Position numbers and translations under genes: made by a program
Origin: an uncultured Lachnospiraceae bacterium
GTDB taxonomy: Bacteria; Bacillota; Clostridia; Lachnospirales; Lachnospiraceae
NCBI GenBank assembly: GCA_946533525.1
Contig: CAMNBW010000057.1
Span: 1 to 8,134, forward strand
Direction: 5' to 3'
DNA: 8,134 nucleotides
Shown: one piece after another, positions 1 through 6,435 of the stretch
Position numbering within the stretch: position 1 is the first letter of the stretch
Layout of the letters: every line of letters starts with the position of its first letter
Notes under the pieces: model-generated
Told to the model about the DNA's origin: nothing
Seen by the model: only the letters and a program-made list of their open reading frames with translations
The model's database searches: none

Positions 1-197
1 AGAAGGTCTGCGTTTTCTGCGGAAAAGACAACATAATCAATTATAAGGATGTTACGAAGCTGAGAAGATTTATCTCCGAAAGAGGAAAGATACTTCCCAG
101 AAGGATAACAGGCAATTGTGCAAAGCACCAGAGAGCCCTTACGGTTGCCATTAAGCGAGCACGTCATCTGGCTTTGCTGCCCTATGTTGTTGAATAA
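1..197 (+). CDS. rpsR: 30S ribosomal protein S18, C-terminal part (5' end outside window)
   Basis: This is a structural protein of the small ribosomal subunit; in the ribosome S18 pairs with S6 on the platform. The reading frame begins at base 3, and 64 residues are visible before TAA at 195-197. They begin KVCVFCGKDN and include the S18 hallmarks: a CxxC pair near the start (visible residues 3 and 6), the run YKDVTKLRRFISERGKILPRR, then TGNCAKHQR and AIKRARHLALLPYV. Bacterial S18 is usually 75-90 residues, so roughly 15-25 N-terminal residues, including the start, lie upstream of the window. In Firmicutes rpsR normally ends an rpsF-ssb-rpsR operon, and the hairpin directly after the stop fits an operon end or processing point. 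Identification is by recognised family sequence, and no defect is visible. Confidence 0.96.
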   Translation, partial: KVCVFCGKDNIINYKDVTKLRRFISERGKILPRRITGNCAKHQRALTVAIKRARHLALLPYVVE

Positions 198-206
198 AAA
201 TAATAA

Positions 207-236
207 AGAGACCGCCGCTTAACAGTGACGGTCTCT
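207..236 (+). terminator. Strong hairpin after rpsR; terminator-like or mRNA-stabilising
   Basis: AGAGACCG (207-214) pairs perfectly with CGGTCTCT (229-236). Inside, after one mismatch (C215/A228), CGCT (216-219) can pair with AGTG (224-227) with one G-U, closing a TAAC loop. It starts 9 bases after the rpsR stop. The downstream side (GTTGTTAAAAT) is only mildly T-rich, so plus-strand termination may be partial. The A-rich left flank (AATAAAAATAATAA) would give a better U-tract on the minus strand, but no minus-strand gene points this way. The likely roles are partial attenuation, or a 3' stabiliser separating ribosomal-protein mRNA from the genes that follow. Confidence 0.6.
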
Positions 237-247
237 GTTGTTAAAAT

Positions 248-1018
248 ATGATTCGTATAATAATCAATGGGGATGACTTCGGCATAAGCCGGGAGGTAAA
301 CAGGGCAATAACCGAGTGTTTTGATAAGAGGATACTTACATCCACTACACTTATGGTCAATATGCCCTACGCGGATGAAGCTGTCCGGCTGGCAAAGGAA
401 CAGGGTTTTTACGAAAGTGTCGGTATGCATTTTAACCTTACCGGAGGTGTTCCGCTGACCGACAACATTAAGAGTATGAAAAGGTTCTGCAGAAAAGACG
501 GAACTTTTAATGCATATTTCCAGAAACATACGGCGAGCCGTCTGAAGCTGACAAAGGAAGAGCTTGCCTGTGTCGCCGAGGAAGCAGAGGCACAGATAAG
601 AAAATATATTTCCTTCGGACTGCCTGCAAGGCATCTGGATTCTCACCATCACGTACATACCAATCTTCCCATATGGAAGATACTTGTTCCCTTGCTGAAC
701 AAATATGATTTCCGTTCGGTAAGGCTCAGCCGCAACCTATTCAAGCGCACAGCCCCTTTGAACGCAATTTACAAGAAGTACTATAATTCCGGCCTCAAGA
801 AAAGCCGGTTTGTCACCGCCGATTATTTCGGCTCCTTTAAGGATCTGCAGAAATGCAGGCGGATGCTTAAGGAAAATATACTTTTGGAACTTATGCTCCA
901 CCCGATGTATTCTGAGGATGGGGTGCTTTGCGACACAAAGGTTCCCATGAGCGACGTCCTGGGACTTTTAGAGAGCATCGATGCCCAAAGGGTAGGCTAT
1001 TCGGTGTATAAGGGTTAA
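248..1018 (+). CDS. ChbG/HpnK (YdjC) family carbohydrate deacetylase
   Basis: 256 aa. The family comprises metal-dependent enzymes that remove an acetyl group from N-acetylated sugars, such as chitooligosaccharides (ChbG) or hopanoid-linked sugars (HpnK). Diagnostic motifs appear in order: NGDDFG at residues 7-12 (usually NADDFG; here Gly replaces Ala), HFNLTGG at 61-67, DSHHHVH at 131-137 and LMLHP at 216-220. D10, H61 and a His of the HHH cluster are the expected catalytic and metal residues; H218 is the late conserved His. There is no signal peptide or membrane segment, so it should be cytosolic. An in-frame TAA at 242-244 forces the start at or very near 248, because any later start would lose the NGDDFG motif. 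No Shine-Dalgarno sequence precedes this ATG, which is odd beside its neighbours. It lies 50 bases after rpsR and 19 before gdpP, so it is probably co-transcribed with gdpP. The exact substrate cannot be read from the sequence. Confidence 0.88.
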   Translation: MIRIIINGDDFGISREVNRAITECFDKRILTSTTLMVNMPYADEAVRLAKEQGFYESVGMHFNLTGGVPLTDNIKSMKRFCRKDGTFNAYFQKHTASRLKLTKEELACVAEEAEAQIRKYISFGLPARHLDSHHHVHTNLPIWKILVPLLNKYDFRSVRLSRNLFKRTAPLNAIYKKYYNSGLKKSRFVTADYFGSFKDLQKCRRMLKENILLELMLHPMYSEDGVLCDTKVPMSDVLGLLESIDAQRVGYSVYKG

Positions 1019-1037
1019 GAGTTACGGAGATTTCATA

Positions 1038-3068
1038 ATGAAAAAATTAAAAGCGGGAGGCAGAATTTCGGCATACGGAAAAGCGCCGCTGCTGCTTTCA
1101 ATACTGCTTTTAGTAGCTTTATTTCCAATATGGACGGTATCCTTCCAGGCCGGAATGATCGCAAGCGCAGTATGGCTTATCTATACCGTAACTGCCGCGG
1201 TCATCTGTTTTTACGGAAGGCACGGGATACAGAAGGATCTTGTGAACTTTGCGACCCGTTACAGTCAGGTACAGAAGGGTCTGCTCAAAGGTCTTGCGAT
1301 CCCTTATGTCTTATGCGATGAAAACGGAAAGATCCTTTGGAGCAATGCGGGCTTTGCCGCAGTTGTGCATAAGGATCGTATCTCTTCCAAGTCTATAGCC
1401 TCGTTTTTCCCCGTTCTTACCAGGGAAAGGCTTCCCGAGGATCAGCGTCCCGTTACGATACATATTTCCTACGAGAGACGGGACTACAGGGTCGATATGA
1501 GAAGGATAAGCATGAATGACGGCTTTGAGTCAGAGGTGGATTTTGACGGCTGTATCATTGCGATATTCTTCTTTGACGAGACCGACATCAATATGTATAT
1601 CCGCTTAAATAAAGAGCAGTCCATGGTTACGGGTCTGGTCTATCTCGACAATTACGACGAGACCCTGGAAAGCGTGGAGGATGTGCGCCGTTCCCTCTTA
1701 ACAGCGCTGATAGACCGTAAGATAAACAAGTATTTTGCGAATATAGATGCGGTTGTTAAAAAGATCGAAAAGGACAAATACTTTGTCGTAATGAGGCGCA
1801 TCAATTTCGAAAAGCTTGTAGAGAATAAATTCGATATTCTCGAAGAGGTCAAGACAGTCAATATCGGAAACGAGATGGCGGTAACCCTTTCGATAGGCTT
1901 CGGTCTGGATACGGAAAGCTTTCTTCAGGATACGCAGTTCGCAAGGAACGCGATAGATCTGGCTCTGGGAAGAGGCGGAGATCAGGCGGTCGTAAAGACT
2001 CCGGGGAAGGTTTCCTACTTCGGAGGAAAGAGCGAGCAGATCGCCAAAAATACAAGGGTAAAAGCCCGGGTAAAGGCCCATGCCCTGAAGGAAATCATAG
2101 GGACGAAGGATCAGCTCATAGTTATGGGGCACAAGAACGCCGACGTGGATTCCTTCGGCGCTTCCATAGGTATTTTCAGAGCGGCCGCCCATTTCGGAAA
2201 GAAGTGCTATATAGTCATAAATGACGTGACCTCGGCCATCAAACCCTTAATGGATATGTTCGTGAACAATCCCGACTATGCTCCCGATATGTTCGTAAGC
2301 AACAATGAGGCCCTTCAGATAAACAACCAGAATACGGCGGTGGTCGTCGTGGATACCAATAAGGTCAGCTATACGCAGTGCCCGGAGCTCCTGGGTGAGT
2401 GCAAGACAATAGTTGTACTGGATCATCACCGTGCCGGCGAGGACAGGATCGAAAACGCCACTTTAAGCTATGTTGAGTCCTACGCCTCCAGCGCCTGCGA
2501 GATGGTTGCGGAGGTCCTGCAGTATCTGGACGATACGATAAAGATAAAGGGCGCAGAGGCCGACTGTCTCTATGCGGGCATTATGATAGACACCAATAAT
2601 TTCATGGCTAAAACCGGAGTCAGGACCTTCGAGGCGGCAGCCTTTTTAAGAAGGAACGGAGCGGATATAACACACGTAAGAAAGCTTTTCAGGAACGACC
2701 TTACGGATTTCAAGGCCCGGGCGGATGCGGTTCGCAATGCGGAGCTCTTCAAAGGGAAATATGCCATATCCCCCTGCCGGTTCGGCGAGGAGATCGGCAG
2801 TCCGACGGTAGTTGGAGCCCAGGCTGCCAACGAGCTTTTGAATATAAATCTGGTCAAGGCTTCATTTGTCCTGACGGAATATAACGGACTGATCTATATT
2901 TCAGCCCGTGCCATAGACGAGGTAAATGTTCAGCTTATAATGGAGCGCCTTGGCGGAGGCGGGCATATCAACATAGCGGGGGCGCAGCTTAAGGATGTGA
3001 CCCTCGATGAGGCAGTGAAGATGCTTAAGCAGGCTATACTTGAGATCGCCGATGAAGGTAAGGTATGA
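1038..3068 (+). CDS. gdpP: Cyclic-di-AMP phosphodiesterase GdpP (DHH/DHHA1, PAS, degenerate GGDEF)
   Basis: 676 aa, close to the usual length of about 650-680. It hydrolyses the second messenger c-di-AMP to pApA at the inner face of the membrane, and thereby affects potassium and osmotic balance and cell-wall stress responses. Two hydrophobic segments lie at about residues 17-34 and 38-58. A PAS-like domain follows at about 85-185, and then a degenerate GGDEF domain at about 196-320 (YLDNYDE at 202-208, LSIGFG at 284-289, LALGRGGDQAVVK at 308-320) that lacks a true GGDEF signature, as is typical. The DHH domain carries GHKNADVDSFG (364-374; H365, D369, D371), VVDTNK with D439, LDHHR (461-465) and MIDTNN with D518. 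The DHHA1 end has GGGGH (639-643). All expected manganese ligands are present, so it should be active. The start at 1038 has CGGAGA at 1025-1030 as its ribosome binding site. The stop TGA overlaps an ATG at 3065. Confidence 0.96.
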   Translation: MKKLKAGGRISAYGKAPLLLSILLLVALFPIWTVSFQAGMIASAVWLIYTVTAAVICFYGRHGIQKDLVNFATRYSQVQKGLLKGLAIPYVLCDENGKILWSNAGFAAVVHKDRISSKSIASFFPVLTRERLPEDQRPVTIHISYERRDYRVDMRRISMNDGFESEVDFDGCIIAIFFFDETDINMYIRLNKEQSMVTGLVYLDNYDETLESVEDVRRSLLTALIDRKINKYFANIDAVVKKIEKDKYFVVMRRINFEKLVENKFDILEEVKTVNIGNEMAVTLSIGFGLDTESFLQDTQFARNAIDLALGRGGDQAVVKTPGKVSYFGGKSEQIAKNTRVKARVKAHALKEIIGTKDQLIVMGHKNADVDSFGASIGIFRAAAHFGKKCYIVINDVTSAIKPLMDMFVNNPDYAPDMFVSNNEALQINNQNTAVVVVDTNKVSYTQCPELLGECKTIVVLDHHRAGEDRIENATLSYVESYASSACEMVAEVLQYLDDTIKIKGAEADCLYAGIMIDTNNFMAKTGVRTFEAAAFLRRNGADITHVRKLFRNDLTDFKARADAVRNAELFKGKYAISPCRFGEEIGSPTVVGAQAANELLNINLVKASFVLTEYNGLIYISARAIDEVNVQLIMERLGGGGHINIAGAQLKDVTLDEAVKMLKQAILEIADEGKV

Positions 3069-3116
3069 TTGTGGCGCGGTTATTCACTGCGTCTAGCGGC
3101 GGGGAGTCATAAATAC

Positions 3117-3122
3117 AGGAGG
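3117..3122 (+). promoter_or_regulatory. Strong ribosome binding site of rplI
   Basis: AGGAGG lies 10 bases before the ATG at 3133 and is the closest match to a consensus Shine-Dalgarno sequence among the core genes here. It suits a ribosomal protein that must be made far more abundantly than its neighbours GdpP and DnaB. Confidence 0.8.
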
Positions 3123-3132
3123 ATAAGGAATA

Positions 3133-3579
3133 ATGAAAGTGATACTTTTGCAGGATGTAAAATCCAAGGGTAAGAGGGATGATATTATCAATGTGAGCGA
3201 CGGATACGCAAGAAATTTTCTGCTTCCGAAGAATCTTGCGGTAGAGGCGACCCCCAAAAACCTGAATGATATTAAGTTGAAAAAGGCCAATGAGGCCCAT
3301 ATCGCTGCGGAGGAGCTGGCAGCGGCAAAGGAAGAGGCAGGCAGGATAGAAAAGGCCAGCGTTACCTTAAAGATCCGCGCGGGAGAAGGCGGGAAGACCT
3401 TTGGCTCCGTAACGAGCAAGGAGATCGCCGAGGCGGCAAAGGAGCAGGCCGGACTCAATATAGATAAGAAAAAGATCGTTCTTCCGGATCCCATAAAGGC
3501 TGTTGGCGCTTATAAGATCACCATAAAGCTCCATCCTGAGGTAAGCACAGAGCTTGCGGTAAATGTGGAGGCCTTATAA
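3133..3579 (+). CDS. rplI: 50S ribosomal protein L9
   Basis: 148 aa, the normal full length for L9. This elongated protein binds 23S rRNA (near the L1 stalk) with its N-terminal domain and extends away from the 50S subunit. The N-terminal domain holds the family signature: MKVILLQDVKSKGKRDDIINVSDGYARNFLLP, residues 1-32 read in two pieces, with the conserved GYARNFLLPKNLA core at 24-36. A charged, Ala/Glu/Lys-rich connecting helix spans about 41-75. The C-terminal domain includes AGEGGKTFGSVTSKEIAEA (about 83-101) and the closing KLHPEVSTELAVNVEAL. The only mild deviation is Asp at position 16, where many homologues have Gly (KGKKGD). It lies 64 bases after gdpP and 61 before dnaB, and the gdpP-rplI-dnaB order is widely conserved in Firmicutes. 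Confidence 0.97.
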   Translation: MKVILLQDVKSKGKRDDIINVSDGYARNFLLPKNLAVEATPKNLNDIKLKKANEAHIAAEELAAAKEEAGRIEKASVTLKIRAGEGGKTFGSVTSKEIAEAAKEQAGLNIDKKKIVLPDPIKAVGAYKITIKLHPEVSTELAVNVEAL

Positions 3580-3583
3580 ATTT

Positions 3584-3619
3584 CTAAGGTAAATTCGAGA
3601 AGGCTTTTCAGTTCCTTAG
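3584..3619 (+). repeat. Inverted repeat / nested hairpin between rplI and dnaB
   Basis: CTAAGG (3584-3589) is the reverse complement of CCTTAG (3614-3619). Between them GAGAA (3597-3601) can pair with TTTTC (3605-3609), including one G-U pair, around a three-base loop. The result is two short stacked stems separated by an asymmetric internal loop. No T-run follows, so it is not a classic terminator. It ends 3 bases before the dnaB ribosome binding site GAAGGA (3623-3628) and could modulate dnaB translation or mark an mRNA processing point. The function is inference, and the pairing could be chance. Confidence 0.35.
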
Positions 3620-3640
3620 TACGAAGGATAATGGATTTTT

Positions 3641-5128
3641 ATGGATAGTTCAGAGATAAAACGTATTCCGCCCCATTCCACCGATGCGGAGCAGTCCGTC
3701 ATCGGAGCGATGTTCCTGGATAAGGAGGCGATAATAACCGCCCAGGGAATACTTAGAAGCAGTGACTTCTATGAGAGACAGTACGGTATTTTGTTTGAGG
3801 CCATAGTTGAGCTCTCCAACGAGGGAAAGGCTCCCGATACCGTAACGGTAACAGAAAAACTTAAGCAGAAGCAGGCGCCGCAGGAGCTTATGAATCCTGT
3901 GTTTCTTGGTGAGCTTGTAAACAGGGTGCCTACCAGCGCATCCATAAAAAATTATTGTGAGATCGTAAAAAACGATTCGATCAAGAGAACTCTTATAAGG
4001 GTCAGCGAGGGGCTGGCGGATGAGGCCTATAAAGGCGCCCTTAGTACGGAAGACCTGCTGAGCGAAACCGAAAAAAGGATCTTTGACCTTGTACAGTCCA
4101 AGGGAAGCTCGGACATTCGCCCTATTGACGAGGTGGTCCTGGCTACCCTTGACCATATACAGGATATAGCAAGACACGGTGATTTTATCACTGGCGTGCC
4201 TACAGGCTTTGCGGAGCTTGATTATAATACGGCGGGCTTTCAGAAATCAAATCTTATTCTTATCGCTGCAAGGCCCTCGATGGGTAAGACGGCATTCGCC
4301 TTAAATATAGCGTCCTATGCCGCGCTGAAGAAAAACAAAAAGGTAATGATCTTCTCGCTGGAGATGCCTGACGAAGACCTGATGCGGCGTCTTATCTCCA
4401 TGGACTCCGGCGTGGATTCAAAAAAGATAAGAACGGCAGACCTTAAGGATTCCGAGTGGGAAAAGATAATAAACAGCGCAGGGCGGTTCGCAAGATCGGG
4501 ACTGACCATAGACGATACGCCGGCTGTTTCGGTGGCGGAAATGCGCTCAAAATGCAGAAGGCGCAAGCTGGAGCATGGTCTGGATATGGTAATGGTGGAC
4601 TATCTTCAGCTTATGAGCGGAGGCGGCAGCTATGCCGGGGCGAGCAGGCAGCAGGAGATCTCGGACATATCCCGCTCATTAAAGGCCCTTGCCAGGGAGC
4701 TGGACTGCCCGGTAGTGGCCCTGTCGCAGCTGTCCCGTGCGCCGGAGCTCAGGCAGGACCATCGTCCCGTGCTCTCGGACTTAAGAGAATCCGGAGCGAT
4801 AGAGCAGGACGCCGACCTTGTAATGTTTATATACAGAGATGAATATTATACGAAGGCAGAATCAAAGAAACCGGGAATAGCAGAGGTTTCCATAGCCAAG
4901 CAGAGAAATGGCGGACTTGCAACTATTGATTTTAAGTGGGTCGGAGAGCTTACAAAGTTTATGAGCCTCGACAGGACGGCGCTTGGAGAAGGAGCGGCGC
5001 AAAGCTATGTTCCGAACCAACAGCAGCCTTTTCCTGCTCCCGGTCCGGTCGATGAAGATGAGGACGAACAGGAATATGAATTTGAGGAGCCCGGTGAGTT
5101 TGGTGATATAGAAGGGGGATTTGAGTAA
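3641..5128 (+). CDS. dnaB: Replicative DNA helicase DnaB (called DnaC in Bacillus)
   Basis: 495 aa; typical family members are about 440-470. It is the ring-shaped hexameric 5'-3' helicase that unwinds DNA at the replication fork and engages primase. The N-terminal domain (about 8-110) begins with PPHSTDAEQSVIGAMF. The RecA-like motor includes GVPTGFAELD (185-194), Walker A ARPSMGKT (210-217), FSLEMP with E241, Walker B VMVDYLQLM with D320, LSQLSR (361-366, Q363), DLRESGAIEQDAD (380-392), and AKQRNG (419-424) with the lysine and arginine-finger residues K420/R422. All catalytic residues are present. Extra length comes from a Gln/Pro linker (about 456-470) and an acidic tail (471-495, 14 of 25 residues Asp/Glu). 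ATG 3641 is preceded by GAAGGA at 3623-3628. A nearer ATG at 3631 is out of frame and stops after five codons. The stop codon overlaps the next gene's start. Confidence 0.97.
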   Translation: MDSSEIKRIPPHSTDAEQSVIGAMFLDKEAIITAQGILRSSDFYERQYGILFEAIVELSNEGKAPDTVTVTEKLKQKQAPQELMNPVFLGELVNRVPTSASIKNYCEIVKNDSIKRTLIRVSEGLADEAYKGALSTEDLLSETEKRIFDLVQSKGSSDIRPIDEVVLATLDHIQDIARHGDFITGVPTGFAELDYNTAGFQKSNLILIAARPSMGKTAFALNIASYAALKKNKKVMIFSLEMPDEDLMRRLISMDSGVDSKKIRTADLKDSEWEKIINSAGRFARSGLTIDDTPAVSVAEMRSKCRRRKLEHGLDMVMVDYLQLMSGGGSYAGASRQQEISDISRSLKALARELDCPVVALSQLSRAPELRQDHRPVLSDLRESGAIEQDADLVMFIYRDEYYTKAESKKPGIAEVSIAKQRNGGLATIDFKWVGELTKFMSLDRTALGEGAAQSYVPNQQQPFPAPGPVDEDEDEQEYEFEEPGEFGDIEGGFE

Positions 5129-6375
5129 TGGCGAGGGATGATTTCGCCACGGTTGCGGCTTATGAGGAAAACAGTTCTGAGTATTATGAACAGCTGATTC
5201 ACCGGGAGCACGACATCTACTCAAAAGAAGACGACGTGCGAAGCGAATTCGGCAGGGACTATACCCGTATACTTCACTCTCTGGCGTTTCGGAGGCTTAA
5301 GCATAAAGCACAGGTATTCTGCAACGCTGCCGAAAACGACCATGTCTGCACCCGTATCGAGCATGTGATGCATGTGGAGAGCGTATCCTATACCATCGCC
5401 AGATACCTGGGTCTCAATACGGAGCTCACGAAAGCCATTTCCATAGCCCACGATCTTGGACATGCACCCTTCGGACATCAGGGGGAGCGTGTACTGGACA
5501 GGATATGCCAAAGCGAGCTAAGAGGGAGGTTCTGGCACGAAAGAAACGGCCTAAGGCTTGTTGACGACGTGGAGCTTCTTGAAAACAACAATGGGGTATA
5601 CTGGAATCTAAATCTTACATATGCCGTAAGGGACGGCATTATATCCCACTGCGGAGAACTGGACAACAACATGGTATTTCCCAGGAATGAGGCAATAGAC
5701 CTTAAGGAGAAGTTTGTCTCTCCCGGGCAGTATGAGCCTTATACATGGGAAGGCTGCGTAGTTAAGATCGCCGACAAGATAGCCTATCTCGGAAGGGATA
5801 TAGAGGACGCAATAGCCCTTGGCATCCTGGACAGCGACGATGTAAAGGATCTCCAGGAGAGGACCCGCGAGCGGGGAGATGAGGCCATAAATACCTCCGT
5901 TATCATGCACAATATGATAATAGACGTATGCAAAAATTCTGACCCGAATCACGGCATAGGGCTAAGTCCTGAATATTCCCATAAACTGGATATAATCAAA
6001 AAATTCAACTACGACAGGATATACAACAATAAGAAGATGAAGCCCTTTGACGACTATGCCGAGCTTGTTATCTACGAGCTGTACACCGCCCTTATGGATG
6101 TTTATGACGGGCGGAGCACTCTGGACAGGGTACAGGAAGCCTCGGTATCCTATCCCGAGCTCATGGGGACTTTCGGATCATTTCTCGTGAATTACCTGAC
6201 CTTAAGCGAAGCGGAAATAGAATCTGCGGGTTTTGAACGCCCTGAGCTTCACAATACAGCCATTTATGAAGATCTCGCCAACAGGAGGATCTATATTATA
6301 GCGGTAATAGATTTTATAGCCGGGATGACCGATCAATATGCTGTCAAGGTGTTTAATGAGCTGCTGAGGTACTGA
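5128..6375 (+). CDS. dGTPase-like deoxynucleotide triphosphohydrolase (HD domain)
   Basis: 415 aa. Family members cleave dNTPs to the deoxynucleoside plus triphosphate, trimming dNTP pools in the cytosol. The conserved entry motif FGRDYTRILHSLAFRRLKHKAQVF spans residues 41-64. The HD metal site is visible as RIEHVMHV with H79, AHDLGHAPFGHQGE with H108/D109 plus H112 and H117, and IADKIAYLGRDIEDA with D216. The GHAPFGHQGE stretch is diagnostic of the dGTP triphosphohydrolase group. Length and motifs look complete. The ATG shares its A with the dnaB TAA (TAATG), with GAAGGGGG at 5111-5118 as the binding site, so translation is probably coupled to dnaB. Family members differ in preference (dGTP or several dNTPs, often dNTP-activated), so the true substrate is not decided here; no symbol is given because dgt activity is not proven. 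Confidence 0.92.
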   Translation: MARDDFATVAAYEENSSEYYEQLIHREHDIYSKEDDVRSEFGRDYTRILHSLAFRRLKHKAQVFCNAAENDHVCTRIEHVMHVESVSYTIARYLGLNTELTKAISIAHDLGHAPFGHQGERVLDRICQSELRGRFWHERNGLRLVDDVELLENNNGVYWNLNLTYAVRDGIISHCGELDNNMVFPRNEAIDLKEKFVSPGQYEPYTWEGCVVKIADKIAYLGRDIEDAIALGILDSDDVKDLQERTRERGDEAINTSVIMHNMIIDVCKNSDPNHGIGLSPEYSHKLDIIKKFNYDRIYNNKKMKPFDDYAELVIYELYTALMDVYDGRSTLDRVQEASVSYPELMGTFGSFLVNYLTLSEAEIESAGFERPELHNTAIYEDLANRRIYIIAVIDFIAGMTDQYAVKVFNELLRY

Positions 6376-6394
6376 TAAAAAGCGCAATAACGAG

Positions 6395-6410
6395 GATAAA
6401 ATGATAAAAT
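6395..6410 (+). repeat. Two tandem copies of GATAAAAT
   Basis: GATAAAAT occurs at 6395-6402 and again at 6403-6410 in the 60-base gap after the dNTPase gene, and GATAAAA also occurs at 6374-6380. Each copy contains TAAAAT, which resembles a -10 element, but no convincing -35 box lies about 17 bases upstream of either. It may be a simple AT-rich duplication, or part of a weak promoter for the gene that follows. Confidence 0.4.
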
Positions 6411-6435
6411 GCGCATAAAGCAGGATGAGCCGTAA

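Noticed and set aside
207..236. Post-rpsR hairpin with CCG triplets as an S6:S18 autoregulatory site
   Set aside because: Known S6:S18 leader motifs lie ahead of rpsF, and the bulged CCG geometry is not evident; the plain 8-bp stem is better explained as a terminator or stabiliser.
219..247. TTAACA - 17 bases - TAAAAT, a promoter-like pair before the deacetylase gene
   Set aside because: Transcription would begin near 254, inside the coding region and past the only usable ATG at 248; the -35-like box also lies inside the hairpin loop region. Probably chance.
256..261. TATAAT hexamer
   Set aside because: It is part of Ile codons near the start of the deacetylase gene and has no -35 box at suitable spacing.
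1624..2010. GdpP GGDEF domain as an active diguanylate cyclase
   Set aside because: There is no GGDEF/GGEEF signature; the segment has the degenerate form typical of GdpP, so c-di-GMP synthesis is not supported.
3093..3494. 133-codon minus-strand open frame opposite rplI
   Set aside because: Low-complexity Ser/Phe/Leu-rich translation antisense to L9; a codon-composition artefact.
3650..4177. 175-codon minus-strand open frame opposite dnaB
   Set aside because: It is fully antisense to a highly conserved DnaB coding region and has no recognisable domain; a shadow frame.
4456..4842. 128-codon plus-strand frame inside dnaB
   Set aside because: It overlaps the catalytic core of DnaB in another frame, and its Gly/Ala/Arg-rich translation has no family resemblance.
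6382..6414. GCGCA/TGCGC inverted repeat in the gap before the DUF454-like gene
   Set aside because: Only 5 bp with a 23-base AT-rich loop; too weak to call a structure.
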